From NCBI GenBank assembly GCA_008330645.1, contig VLTN01000002.1, positions 372,001 to 436,000 of the forward strand: DNA of 64,000 nucleotides, in the 5' to 3' direction. Origin of the DNA: Cafeteria roenbergensis. Its lineage: Eukaryota > Sar > Bigyra > Bicosoecida > Cafeteriaceae. A program made the translations under genes and the position numbers. The notes under the pieces were generated by a model. The model was not told the DNA's origin. It searched no databases and saw nothing but the letters and a program-made list of their open reading frames with translations. Positions within the stretch are counted from its first letter, which is position 1. Each line of letters begins with the position of its first letter. Shown here piece after piece: positions 39,412 to 51,500 of the stretch.

Positions 39412-40310
39412 GGCCGCCGTTGAGCGGCTTGGGCTGCGATGGGTGTCGCTCGGCAACCCGCCTGCCTGCCCGACGGCTGCGCCCCCTCGTTTGGGCCCGG
39501 ACGCCAGCTTCCATAGCCCAGCGGATGCCACGCCGAGGTGGGCGCGAGCGCCGGCAGCCTGCCTGCTGGCACCCGTGCCGGGCGACAGCGCTCCTGATGA
39601 CGCAGGCTGGCAGCAGCGCGCGTGCAGCCAGAGCACCGCAACGAGGGCGAGGAGCCGCGCTCCCGTGCCGCGACTCCTTTCCCACACAGAGCCGCGTGCT
39701 CCTCGCGGCGAGCTCGCCGGCTTGGCGTCCCGGGGACCGTGCCGCGGTGCTTGCCATGCGGCGCAAACTGCCATCGGCAACAGCATTGCTCGCCGTCGCG
39801 CTTGCTTCGCAGCCGCGCCTGGCACGCCCGGGTCGTTTGCGCGAAGGGCGCAGCAGCAATACTGCGCGAGGCGCGAGATGGGCGCCAGAAGCGCGCCTGC
39901 CGGTCGGGGAGCAGGCGTTGAGGGCTCGGAAATGCGGAATTCCCGGCGCTCTCGTCTGCAACTCCTCTCCATTCGCTGCTCTGCAGGTTAGGGCGGCCAC
40001 CGGCTCAAGGCGAAGGCCGGGCGACGTCGTGCCGTCATGGGCAGAGAGCTGCTCACCGGCCCGCACCTGGGTCCTGCGTAGTGAGCTTGAGCGCCCGCCT
40101 CGATCGTCAGGCTGGTTCGGAGGGGGCATGCGGCTGGCGTGCGCAAGCGGCGCTGGCGGGGTCGGGGCCGGAGGCTGGCTGCTGCGGCGGCCGCTGTTGC
40201 TGTCTTTGCTTGCGGCGCGCCTCGCCACGCCGCGCTCACGGCCGCGGTGACCAAGAGCTTGCCTTCTTGCGCCTGTTCCGACGCCCCGCGTGTTGCAGCC
40301 TGCTGTCACC
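39412..40310. promoter_or_regulatory. Divergent intergenic region, giant protein and uL22
   Basis: These 899 bp lie between outward-facing starts. The giant gene's frame stays open to 39972, so part could be coding if translation begins earlier. The uL22 promoter and 5' UTR must lie on the right side. No motif is assigned. Confidence 0.4.
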
Positions 40311-41497
40311 ATGGTGAAGGACGAGACCTACTCCCACTCCAAGTACTCCAAGTGGTTCTCCAAGGAGGGTGAGCTTCCCGCAGTCCCGGGGGACAGCGCA
40401 TACACTGCCCACCCTGGCGAGAGCCACGGCACCCGGCCACTCTCTCCACGACTGAAGGGATTGGGGGCCAGGGGCGGCTGCAGTGCTCGGCTCTGGGGCG
40501 CACGGGGGAGCGAGCAGCACCGTGTTTGGCCGGGCAGTCGTGCAGGTTGGCAGCAAGTCAATGTTGGCCTGCCGGCGCGGTCCGCGCTGCCGTTGGGCGC
40601 CACGCCTCCCTGTTCCCAAAGGTGGTGCAGCCAGCATTGGTGGAGACCGGGCTAAAGCCTGGAGGAATCCGGGGCGGGAGAGGGGGAGCAACAGTCCGGT
40701 CTGGCCGAGCGCTCGCGCGCTCTGAACCGGCGCGGGTTGTCCGCTCTCCCGGCCCGCCCGACAGCCTGCCTACGGCCCCAGGCCGATTGCGGCCGTCGTC
40801 CACGTAGCTCGGTGGGCCGTGCCCCGAGCTCGGCCACACGAGCGGGCCGGCAAAGCCCTTTGCTCGATTCGACCTCGCTCGACCCTTCGCCCTCGTTTTG
40901 CCCTGCTTGCAACCACGCCCGTCCCTACCCCCCGCAGACACGGCCGCCATGCCGCGTGCCCGCGTCACCCGCTGCCTTGTGCACTACAAGAAGATGCGCG
41001 AGGTCGCCGCCGCCATCCGTGGCATGAACATCCACGAGGCCATCGCCTACCTCAACCGCGTGCTCGAGAAGCAGGCCGGTATCCCCGCCCGCGTGCACAC
41101 CGGTGGCTGCGGCCGCCACGGCGTCGGGAAGCTCGTCAACGCCCCCGGCAACTGCGTGATGTTCCCGACCAAGCCCACCAAGGCCATGATCTGGATCCTC
41201 AACAACGTGCTCGCCGGCAAGACCTGCGAGAAGCTCGACGACACCGAGCGCGCGGCCCTCGTCCTCGCCCACGTGCAGGTGAACCGCTCCCCCAAGATGC
41301 GCCGCCGCACGTACCGTGCCCACGGCCGCATCTCCGCGTACATGCGCTCCCCGTGCCATGTTGAGGTCATCGCCAAGCCCCGTGACATGACCGTGCCGTC
41401 CGAGGCCGGCAAGGAGGAGGCCGAGGCCGCCAAGCGCCTCACGCGCAAGTCGATGGCCCGCCTTCGCCTTCGCCTTGGCCAGGGCGCCACCGCCTGA
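40311..41497 (+). CDS. RPL17: 60S ribosomal protein uL22 (RPL17)
   Basis: Large-subunit protein lining the exit tunnel. Exon 1 is only 58 nt (40311-40368) and exon 2 is 40938-41497. They are separated by a 569-nt intron (GTGAGC ... CCCGCAG), the longest placed here; the product is 205 aa. The junction completes GAC, reading WFSKE-DTAAMPRARVTRC. The diagnostic sequence follows: LVHYKKMREVAAAIRGMNIHEA, GGCGRHGVGK, the region IQVN replaced by VQVNRSPKMRRRTYRAHGR, and ISAYMRSPCHVEVI. The tail is Ala/Lys/Arg-rich. The N-terminus before VTRC differs from the animal protein, which begins MVRY, but also starts with a short Ser/Lys-rich stretch. A long first intron is common in ribosomal protein genes. 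Frame and motifs leave little doubt. Confidence 0.97.
40369..40937 (+). other. Intron, uL22
   Basis: Donor GTGAGC and acceptor cccgcag, 569 nt, phase 1; the longest placed intron in the window. It lies 58 nt after the start codon. Confidence 0.92.
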
Positions 41498-41807
41498 GCC
41501 TGATGCTCGCATGAGAGGCAGCGACGCAGGGCGAGTGTGATGCGGGGTGCCGCAATGCTCGCAACAGTGGTTGACCCAGGACGCACGCGATCGGGCCTCG
41601 CTCCAGGCTTCGTGGCCGACCACACAGAAACTGGCACACACTGCGCCCAGCGGGCAGCATCACTCATCAGATCCCGATGAAACTGGGAACAAAAGCGTGC
41701 ATGCGCGAGCGGCTGCGGTCTCGAGAACCCGCAAGCGCTCAACAGGCCCATGTCGCCCGCGCGGAACAACACCTGCAATGCCTGCCGCCGAAACTTTGAG
41801 GCCCGGT
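41498..41807. other. Intergenic, convergent 3' ends
   Basis: 310 bp between the uL22 stop and the stop of the leftward gene. I see no RNA gene or repeat here; both 3' UTRs presumably lie in it. Confidence 0.4.
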
Positions 41808-43739
41808 TCACCACGCACCATATGCACGCACAGGCCCCGAGACCCGGCGGCGCGAGAGCGGATCGAGCGGTGGAACTAGCCTGCCGCTGCTGCCCCCAGA
41901 ACGCAGAGGCCGAGCACCGCCGCCGCCGCCGCCCCCGCCGAGACGGTCTCCCCCGAACCCAAGCCCCCCTCGCGTTGGTAGGCTAGCCCCTGTCCCGTAC
42001 GGGGCGCCTGCCGTTCGGTGAGCGCCGCTGCTTCCGCTGCCGCCCCCCGCCACCCACGACGGGCCCAGAGTCACGGCCCCAGCCTCGGCTCGAGAGCGGC
42101 CGGCATGCTTGGCCGACGACGGCCTCGCCCGGGAGCCGGACGCTGGTCGGCCCGACACTGCGGAGCTTCCAGGCCCGGACGCGCTGCCGCTGCCGCTCGA
42201 AGACGCCCTTGACCGCGAGCCTGAGCGTCCCCCCTGGTGGTGGCGGCCAGCGGAAGAGGCCCGCGCCACCCCCCCCGCGGCCCCGCTGGAGTCCCTGCTC
42301 TCGCCCCTGGAGGTGGTCCGCCTTGCGGACGAGGAGCGCCCCAGTCCGCGCCGGCTTGGGAGCCCTGAGGCGTCGCTCCGTCGCCCAACGGCCGAGCGAT
42401 GGCCCATCCGGTCCGAGCTGTCAGACGCGCCAGACGAGGCGGTGCTGCCGCCCCTGTACGAGGACCGCGGCTGTTGGCCGATGGTCGTGGATGGCGTGGC
42501 CAGGGCCGACTGCGGCAGCGAGGCCGCGGCTCCTCCTCCCCCCCAGAGCGGCGCCCTCCCCGAGTCGGCAGAGGCGCCCCAAGTGCTCGAGAGGCCGGCG
42601 CCCGACGAGATGGGCGACGCAGCGGCAAAGGCGTTCCCTCCGTCGCCGCTGCTGCCTCCGTGCCTCGCGCCCCACGTTGCCGACAGCGACCCAGCCCCGT
42701 CCCCTCCGGGCTGCCCGGAGCGGCCAAGCGGCCTGCTGACCCCCCCGCCGGGCGAGTCTCCAGCCCAAGGCCCGCTGCCCAGCGGAGCGCCGCCGCCAGC
42801 CCCCGCTCTGTCCCGGTGTGCCCAGGCCGCGGCTCGGTCGGCCTCGCGGCCGCTGCTCAGGAGCACCGACGACGGCGTCGTGGCCTGCCTCGAGCCCCTC
42901 GCGGCGGAGAGCCCCCCTGCCGCCTGCGGGCCGGACGCTCCAGCCGCCGGAGGGAACAGCGGCCCGCTGCCGATCGCGGCGGGTGCGGAGCCGGGGGACT
43001 GGCCGTATGCCCGCGAGCCCGCAGCAGCGGGCAGCGTCCCCGCAGCCGGCCCGGGGCCAGCCCACGCCGAGCCGGTCTGCTGGTCGCCGGCAGGGCCCTG
43101 CGCGTCCCTGCGGTCCTGCTGGCGGGACCGCGGGGGCGGGGTGGGGCCTCTCCGGCTGTGCTGCGTGCGCGCAGACCTGCCGTCGGCGTAGGAGCCGTAG
43201 GCAGACGACACGCCCCACGAGTGTCCCCCAGCGGCGCCGGCCGCCGCCTGGCCCGGGGGCGGCAGCCCCCCGGCGGAGCCCTGGCCTCCGTCCTGCGGCG
43301 GGCGCGAGTCGGCGGGAACCGGGCCTCCTCCCACGGCGTGGCGCGGAGGGCGGGAGCTTGCCCTCCCGAAGGCAGGAGCGGGACTGTCCGAGTGCCTTGG
43401 CCGGGCTTGCGCGCGCGCCGACGAGGACCTTGGCCGAGGCCGCCTGGTGTCGCGGGAGGCCGCGCCGCCAGCGGCGGACCACGCCATGGACCCCGAGGCG
43501 CCCGCCGACTGGGCGGCTCTGCCGTCGTCTGCCAGGTCCGACGAGGGCGCCGACGCGGGGCGAGAGCTCGACGGGCGGCCGAGCGGGAGCGCCCCCCGGC
43601 CCAGGGACCCATGCTGGTCAGTGGAGCTCGCGGCCGACGTCGGAGACCGCGCGCCGCTGCTGCCTGGGCTGGCTGTCCAGGCCCCAGCGCGAATCGGCTT
43701 CGGGTCTGCCCAGGTGCGGACGGCGCCGGACCGCAGGTT

Positions 43740-43799
<60 letters not shown>

Positions 43800-45482
43800 C
43801 TGCTGCGTGGCGAGGCGGGACAGCGAGCCCGAGCGCTGCATGGGCGCTGCAGGGCTCCCAGCCGCCTGCGACGGAAACGCGCTGGTGGCAGCTCTGTTGG
43901 GCACGGCGAGCGCTGGCTCGGAGGACGAGGCCCGGGTGGACGCCCCCAGCCCGCGAGTGTCGCCGGAGGAGGCAGGGGGGGCGGCGTGAGCAGGCGAGCT
44001 GGCAGCGGCTGGCGGCCCGCTCCCTTCGCTTCCCGCTGCGGCTGCGCGGGCGCTGCCAGCGGCTGAGGGCGCTGCCCCCTGCCCCGCCGCCCTTCGTCCG
44101 ACTCTGTCGCTGGGGGCGGAGCCCGGCCGGGAATCCGTCGCATGCTGAGGTGCCGCAGAGGAGGAGGAGGAGGAGGAGGACGACGACGACGACGAGGAGG
44201 GGAGGGCGGAAGCCGGCAACGCCGAGGAAGGCGCCGAGGATGACGACGACGCCGGCGGCTGCTGCTTGAGGGAGTGCGTGATTCCTGCTGCTGGGCCGTT
44301 CGTGGCCGGGCCAGTCCGAGCGAGGCCCGGGCCGTCTGCTCCGCGGGCGCTCCCCGGGCCAGCAGCTGCAGCAGCCGGTGCCGCCTGCGCTGCCTGCGGT
44401 TTGGCGTCCCGCTCCGTGGAGCGCCGAGCAGGGGCCGAGCGCGGCCTGCCCGCTGCCGCCCGGTCGGCGGCGCTTGCACGCACGCGCAGGATGGGCGTGG
44501 CCCCGTCGTCGCCGTCCGGCCGCTGGTGGGGGAGGCCATCGGCGTAGGGCCTGGGCAGGCCGCCGGCCAGCGAGGCAGCGCTCGCGGGGGACCCGTGCGC
44601 CGCCGACGCGAGGGCGCGGCGCAGCGACGGGGAGAGAAGGTCCACCCAGCCCGGTCCCGCCTTTACGGCCGAGTAGGACGGGGTGGGGGGGCGCTCCACG
44701 CAGGGGCGCTTGGTTGTCGGAGAGATGGGAACATGGGCGTGCGTAGTGTTGCGGCGGCGCGGGTCGTCGATCCAGGTGACGCGCCGCCCAGGAGAGGTGC
44801 GCGGCCCGCGCGATGCGGCGGAGGCCGAGGCCGGAGACGGCGCCCTCGCCCGGGCGATGACTCCGTCCGGCTGCGCGCGAGAGTTGACGAAGGTGACCGT
44901 GAGCAGCAGCTCGTCGTGGCCCAGCGGGATGGGCAGCGGGCCCTGGTGCTGCGCCAGGGACCTGAGCAGCCCAACGTCCCAGTCCGTGAACCGCCGCATC
45001 ATGGAGCGCGCCTGGTCTCCGAGGGCCGCGCGGGTCACGCGCTGCAGCGAGTCGTTGAGAGCGGACAGTTGCCTCATGAACCCCGGCCGGGGCGCCAGGT
45101 CTGGGCGCTTGGACTGCATGTACTGCAGCGTCTTGGCAAGCGTCCACCGGTACTTGAGCATGAAGTAAATGCAGGCGCAGAAGCAAGCGCGAGACACTCC
45201 GTCCGTGGAGTGAACCAGCACGCTCAGGCCGTCCGCCAGCGTGTCCTCGATGAAGCTGTAGATCTCGTCGAGCACCGCGTTGGACTCGTCGAAGATGATG
45301 CAGTTGCCCGACTGCGGCCAAAAGTACGTCAGGTACCGGACGCCCGCGGCCTCGTAGAGGTTTGGCGCTTGCCGTCCGGAGCAGTTGATGATCTTCAGGA
45401 TTTTGTTTGCGGCCAGAAAGTCGATGTCTTGCGCCGCCTCAGCATCGCCCAGGAAGAGGCCATCCTTGAGCTTTGCGGCCAT
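41808..45482 (-). CDS. Dual-specificity-phosphatase-like pseudophosphatase with long disordered tail
   Basis: A single-exon gene for 1,224 aa. Residues 1-160 have the fold of small dual-specificity phosphatases: KILKIINCSGRQAPNLYEAAGVRYLTYFW as strands and loop, FIEDTLADGLSVLV leading into the P-loop, and CIYFMLKYRWTLAKTLQYMQSKRPDLAPRPGFMRQL after it. The catalytic motif HCxxGxxR reads HSTDGVSR (91-98), so the nucleophilic Cys is Ser92. The usual general-acid Asp is also not evident in the WPQSGN loop. The active-site Arg98 and Gly95 remain, so phosphate binding could survive as in STYX-type pseudophosphatases. Residues 200-1,224 are Ser/Ala/Gly/Arg-rich, probably disordered, with poly-Ser and a run of 18-19 Gln from a CAG repeat. 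It may act as a phospho-protein reader or scaffold; this is inference. Confidence 0.85.
43740..43797 (-). repeat. Pure CAG/CTG triplet run encoding poly-Gln
   Basis: Eighteen to nineteen uninterrupted triplets, read as CTG on the plus strand and CAG in the gene on the minus strand. They encode poly-Gln in the pseudophosphatase tail. The lack of interruptions suggests slippage and length variation. Confidence 0.95.
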
Positions 45483-45924
45483 GCCCGCACGGAGCTCGAG
45501 GCCGCAGCGGGGCGCGGGCGGGAGAGTCGGTCAATGCCCTGCCAGCAACGGCCTGCCGCCTCCGCGGCGCAACAGCGCGGCGCAGGGACGGCACGCAGCG
45601 CCGCGAGCCCCCTCCCCGCCGAGGCGCAGGCCCTGGGGGGCGCGGCGGCGAGCCTTTCGGTCGCGGCCCTCGCAAGCGAGGCGTGCGCAGCTCCGGCGCG
45701 CGCAGCGGCGGCAGCAAGGAGCTGCCGAAGCAGAGCCGAGGGCGAGCCGAAACGCGACCGACGCAAGGCCGGCACTGGGCGCCGATCACCCTCGCAGGCC
45801 CGAAAGCGGCCCGAGCAAGCCAGACGCGGGCGCAGCCTTCCCTTCTTCCCCCGCCCGAAGCGTGCCGTTATTCGCGAAAGCCCCCTCGCGCAGCCTTTGC
45901 GTCGCAAACCGACAGGCGGCCAGC
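45483..45924. promoter_or_regulatory. Divergent intergenic region, pseudophosphatase and TPH-like gene
   Basis: 442 bp between outward-facing starts. No motif recognised; the role is inferred from position. Confidence 0.4.
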
Positions 45925-46205
45925 ATGAACCGATCAGCGTGAGCACGCCAGCGCCCTGCGAAACCGGTCTCGCCCGACACACAGCACGCCGCCCCGGCAC
46001 CCCCGGGAGCAGTGCCATCACGGAGAGGCGGCAGTTCCTCTGCGCAGGCAGGGCGGGCAGCGTCGAGCTGCAGCCGCATGGGGCGAGGGCAATCGACAGC
46101 CCGCGCCTCCAGCTCTGGTTGGCGCCACGCTCAAATTCGAGCTTCCTGTGACGCTTCGCCCATTTGCCCTGCGCCCCTTATCTCGCCCCGCATGCACCCC
46201 CACCA

Positions 46206-46244
<39 letters not shown>

Positions 46245-48202
46245 CTGCCTCTCTTTCTTTGAATGCTTCGCGCCCCCGATATCCGCCGGCCGCAGCCGCG
46301 TCTCCAGGGAGACAGCCCGGCGGCTGAAGGAGCGTGAGGACACAAAGCTTGTGCTATCACGGAGACTGCAGGTGAGGCGGGCTGTTTGCTGGCAGGAGCA
46401 CAGCTTGAGCTGAGGCAAGGCGTGCCATGTGCGTTGTCCGCCAGATCCGGCCGCGGCCTTCCCGTCTCGCGCTGTGCCGCAGGCTGAGCTTCGACTTCCT
46501 GGCCCCAGGGCTGCACGTGCGGCCTCGCTGCTTGCTTCCCGGATGAGCGGCGAAGGACCCAGCACGGACAGGGCCAAGGCCATGGCTGTGAGACTGGTTT
46601 GGGAGCTGCAGCTGCCGCTGGTGTCGATGCAGCAATGTTCCGTTTGCGAAGAGGCCCGTTGTCCCCCTCCCCCCGCCGACTGGCTGCCCGCAGACTGACG
46701 AGCTCAAGGCGATGGTTCGGGCTGCCAGAGAGGAAAACCCGGCGGCCTTCACGAGCAGCCGCGTCCCGTCCGCTTCCGCAAGGTCACGCAGCGAGGCGGC
46801 GTCGTCTCGACTCGCTTCGAGGCAGGGGGCCGACGACGCCTCCGTCAGCGAGTCCAAGTCCGGTCGCAGCGTCGGGCGGGACTCGGGGGTGCTTCGCCGA
46901 ACGGGCACCGCCTCCATGTCCGACATGGGCGCTCCTGCGAGGATGCCTGGTCCCAAGTCTCGGGCCATGCGCACCCACACAGACATGTGGACCGGCCTGA
47001 GCTTGTTGGAGCAGGGCCTTAACGAGCTTTCGGTCATGTCCAAGGCGGTGGACGACGAGCGGTCGAAGCTCGAGTTCCGCCGAGGCCTGGACGAGCAGCG
47101 GGCGCAGCAGGAGCGGGATCGCGCAAGGCAGCGCGAAGAAGACGAGAGGGCGACTCGCCTTGCGGCCGAGCATGCCGAGGCACTGCTCCGCCGGCAAACG
47201 GAGGAGCTCAGGAAGCGGGTGGCGCGGGCGAGCGAGTTCAAGAGCGACGCTGGCGACGTCCAAGCGAATGCAAGGTGGAGGAAAGAGGAGATGGAGAGGG
47301 AGCGGCAGGCAGCTGCAAGGGAGGACCTGGCACGCGTGCGGGAAATTGCGGCGCAGGACCGGCAGGAGGCGGCTGCCAAAGCACGGCGGATGCGCGCCGA
47401 GCGGACTGCCACGAAGCAGGCAAACTTGGAGATGATGGCGGCGAAGCGGATGCACGAGAAGCTGGCTGCCGAGAAGGAGCGCGCGGAACTCGAGGAGGCC
47501 AACGCCCAGCTGGCCGCGCGAGAGGAGGCCCGGCTGGAAGTCGTGCGCCAGCGCAAGGCCGCCGTCAAGGCCAAGCTCGCGGCGATGGCCGCCGAGAAAA
47601 GCGACAGGGCCGCGGCCGAAAGGGCCGCCGCCGCTCGCGCGGACCGCGAGCTTCTTGCTCGCCACGCCCGGGAAGACGAGGCGCAGCGGCTGCGAGACGA
47701 GGAGCGCCGCCATGTCATCGCCGAGGAGAAGACCTTCCTCATTGCTCAGATGGCGGAGCACGACGTCGCCAAGCGCCGCCGCCGCCAAGAGGAGCGTGAC
47801 ATGCTCATGGCTGCCGAGGCCGACGCGCACGCCAGCCACCGCGAAGCTGAGGCCAAGCGCCTGGAGCAGCACCGCCGCAAGGTGCAGCACGGGGAAGCTC
47901 TCGTCGCGCAAATGCACGAGGCGGCGGCTGCGCGCAGCTCCTCCGACGACTCTGCTCTTGAGCGGGCGCTCAACGCCAAAATGCTGCGCAAGAAGCGGGA
48001 GGAGCTGGAAGCGCGGGCGGCCGAACTCCTCAGCACCGCTCCCGACCACCTTCTCAAGTCCTCTGGCGTTGTGGACAGAGTGCGACGCAGTGCCGCAAAG
48101 CTGGAGCAATTTCAGGAAGGGGAGCTCAGGGAGAGCGCCACGAATGTGCTTCGCCGCCTGGACGAGACGCAGCAGCGCTTCGCGTCGCCGCCCTCTCGCT
48201 GA
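45925..48202 (+). CDS. Coiled-coil protein, TPH-like (possible ciliary protein)
   Basis: Three exons fit: 45925-45938 (MNRS plus two bases), 46296-46371 and 46694-48202. Introns are 357 and 322 nt, donors GTGAGC and GTGAGG, both acceptors GCAG. The protein is 532 aa. The junctions read MNRSA-RVSRETARRLKERED and RRLQ-TDELKAMVRAAREENP. Residues about 115-470 form a nearly continuous highly charged coiled coil (Glu/Arg/Ala/Lys) with repeated EERxxLxxQ patterns, resembling the trichohyalin-plectin-homology group that includes MNS1, CFAP45 and CFAP53, which sit inside ciliary doublets. I cannot place it in one member. The 14-nt first exon is the least sure part; exons 2 and 3 are firm. It is divergent with the pseudophosphatase, convergent with transportin. 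Confidence 0.75.
46207..46241 (+). repeat. CT dinucleotide microsatellite in intron 1
   Basis: About 17 CT units in a row, inside the first intron of the TPH-like gene and shortly before its acceptor at 46295. It acts as an extended polypyrimidine tract, which the other introns in the window lack. Confidence 0.9.
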
Positions 48203-48509
48203 GCAAGGGGCAGCTGCTGTCACCACCGCTGCTACTGGAGCGGGCGAGCGTGCGGTGTGTGCGGCCCCGCATTGGCGCGCGCTGGCAGCCGCTGCTGGCG
48301 CTTCGCGCACGTTCAAACGCATCTGTGCGGACTCCACTTGCAAGGCACACACTGAGCTGCCACAACGGGGGGCCTCTCGCTCGCCGTTAAGGGGAGAAGG
48401 AACACAGAGTCTGGTGAAAAGGGGGCGACCGGGAACGAATCAGCACGCAACCAGCCGCTCTGCTGGGCTCGGGACCACGAGCAGACGCGAAGAGGGCCTC
48501 GCGGCGCGC
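48203..48509. other. Intergenic, convergent 3' ends
   Basis: 307 bp between two facing stop codons. Nothing beyond 3' UTR sequence is supported. Confidence 0.4.
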
Positions 48510-51500
48510 CTAGGCAGGCGGAAAGACCACGGTGCCCGTCACTGTGTTGACTCGTTGCTTCAGCTTCTTCCCGTTGACCGACGCAGCCTCGACCGACCAC
48601 TCGGCTTCGCTGAGCTGCGAGCGGATGGTGCTCATGATGGTCGCGCAGCACGTCCGGATCGCAGCCAAGGCCTCGGGCGGGTCGGAGGGCTTGGCAATTC
48701 CGGCAAAGGACGCCACTGCAGCGGAGCTGGCCTGCACGATCCTGGGCGTGCGAACAATGGCGGGGTTCGCCGAGATGACGGCGGAAATGGTCTGCACGAC
48801 TTCGAGCTTCTCCGACAAGTCATGGTTCATCACAGAAGAGGCGAGCCAATTCACAAGGGCGGGCTCGTGGGCAACCCAGACCCGCGCAGCATCGGGGGCG
48901 GCCAACGCAATCCTGGCGCCAAGGAGCCCCACGTTCGACAGCTGCTCGGCCGACATGCCCGTGCTGCCCTTCCCGTCGCGGTCGAACGCCCCTCCGAACA
49001 CCTTGGCGACGCGCTCGGACGTGACTGCAAGCAGCTCCGCCGGGAGCGCGCCGCGGGCGGACTTGATCATCGTCGCTAGCATCCAGGCCGCCTGCCCCGC
49101 CGCGCCTGCATAGTCGGGGTGCACGTAGCACACCACGTCTCGCCACAGCCCGAGGATGGCCGGGACGGCCTCGGCCGGGGCCTGTGTGCCGCACTCGCAG
49201 AGCGTCCCGATCGCCGACTCCACAACGTCCGTGTCGTGGCTGGAGCGGACGAAGAAGGCGATGTCCTCCAGGATGGAGGACTTGGAGACGAACTCCCTCG
49301 AGGCCGCCTCGGGCATCGCGCACAGGCAGTTCCCCACCAGCTCAAACGCCATGCCTGCGTTGAATACGCCAGCCGGGCTCTCGCCAGCATGGTCCGCTGC
49401 CATGAAGACAATCTTGGTGTTGCGGATGAGGTTCATGCAGCGCGACATCATGACCGGGGCGAACGCCGCGGAGGCCGCCGGCGCGTTCATCACCAGCTCG
49501 TTGGCTGCCTCCAGGATGGCGAGCACGGACGTGTCGCTCTCCCGCGCGCCGCCCTCTGGCCGGCGGCTCCACCACTCCAGGAGGGACGACAGGACCGGGC
49601 CGGTGACCGGGACAAGCTCCGACGGGTCGAGCACCTCGGAGAGCATCGCGAAGAAGACGCACGCCTGCGTGCGCCCCTGCACCCCGAGGGACGGGAGGGC
49701 CGCGGCGAGGCCCAGGGCGGCGCTGCTGGCCCACTCGGCGTTGAGGCGGTCCACCATGGCCAGCTCGCGCAAGGAGTTGTTCAGAGCCTGCACCGCCCTG
49801 CCCTGCACGTGCACGTTGCCGTTCTTGCACCCCCCCATGATCGCGCCGAGCACACGCACCACGGCAGCGTCGTCCAGGCTGGCGAGCACGGGCGCGGCGC
49901 GGTGAAGCACGCCAAACGCCGACACGCGCAGAACGGGGCGCGTGCTGTTGGTTGCCATGTCGCAGGCGACGGGAATCAGGCTCGCGATGCGAGTCTTGTA
50001 CCAGTCGAAGCAGCCCTCCATCGTGGTGTCGATGATCAGGAGGCCGGCTTCCACCGACTCCCAAGTCTCAGGGCGGACGTCCGACAGGAGCCTTGTGACC
50101 ACCGGCCAGAGCTGCTCCGCGACCGGGTCGCCGATGCACTTGGCAATGTTCTGCAGCGCGTCCGAGGCGGCCACGCGCGGGGTGAGGGTGCCGAAGAAGA
50201 ACGCCTGGTCGCCGTCGGCGGCCCACGCACCCTCAGCCTTGGCTTCGCCAGCCGAGGCAACGCCCCCGCCGCCGTCGTCGTCCACGTCCACGATGCTAGA
50301 GTCCTCGGGAAGGAGCTTGAGCTTCGCAACCAGCAGGGGCAGCAGCCGCGGGAGCAGCGGCACAGTGAAGCGCGCGTGGGCTGCCTTGAGAGACCCGACG
50401 GCCTCGCGCCCCGGGCCGTCGTCCACCGGTTCGTCGCGGTCTGACACCCAGCCGGTGAAGTAGATCCAAAAGTCCACGGCGGAGCCAGACACGAGGCTGC
50501 TCTTGTCGTCCGCGGCGGAAAACGCCAGCTCCACAACGCGCGCCATGTGCGGGGCCATGTGGTCCCCGTGGTTGGCCACCAGCTGGGAGACGGTCTGCAT
50601 CGCCGTGGACCGCACCCGAGGCTCAGGCGCTCCCTTGACTGCCGCCTGGAGCAGGTTCACCCACCGGTCCAGCCCGGCCAGCAGAGCGGGGGGGGCCTCC
50701 TCCGGGGACATGAGCGCCACCTTCTCCAGCGCGGACACAGCGTAGCGGATGTTGCTGCCGGGGTCGGCCTCTGCAGCCTGGTAGAGCCGCGTCAGGAAGC
50801 CGTCGAGCACGTCGGGGCCCTGCTCCGACACCCACGACGGCACGTCCTCCACGAGCTGGGAGGCAAGGCGCACGCATCCCTGCCGCACGATGGCAGAGTC
50901 GCTGCCAAGACCCCCCATGACCGTGGAGATGAGCTCGGGCCAGGCCCGGATGGCCTGCGGAATGGGGGCTCCCTCTGCCAGGTTGCTCCTCTCGTTGCGC
51001 TCCCGCCGCACCAGCACGCGGGTCAGGGCCGCCACGTTGTTGGCGCAGAAGTTGCGAACCGACTCCTCCGAAGACGCGATGCCGCTCAGGAGCAGCTGCT
51101 TGGCCGGCACCAGCGACTCGGAGGTGAAGTTCTGGGCTTTGCGGGAGATGATGCCCGTGAGCGTGCCCCCTGCCACGTCCCGGATGGGCACCAGCTCCGG
51201 GGGGCACTTGACCAGCACGAAGGACAAGTGGTTGACGAACTCGGGCGAGGATTCCCAGGTTTGCAGCGTCTGCGACGCGCGGCGGCGCACACGCAAGCTC
51301 GGGCGCAGGTGGGGCGCTGCCCGAGCCCATCCGCGCGAACGCGACACGAACGCGGCCCGCCCGCCTTCCCAGTGGCTACGCACGCCGCAGCAGCGGCGCC
51401 GCGCACGCGCCCGCACCCGTCGGTACACGCAGCCCGCGCCCCGTCAGCGGCGAGGCTCGCGTGCGCGAGCGCGAGCGCTGAGGTCGCCCGCTTCGGCAGG

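Noticed and set aside
39412-39972. N-terminal extension of the giant protein to 39972
   Set aside because: The frame stays open, but residues before the Met at 39411 are Arg/Pro-rich and the Met is followed directly by a good signal peptide.
44274-46151. Plus-strand ORF of 625 codons overlapping the pseudophosphatase start
   Set aside because: Shadow; the phosphatase fold is in the opposite frame and this one lacks domain content.
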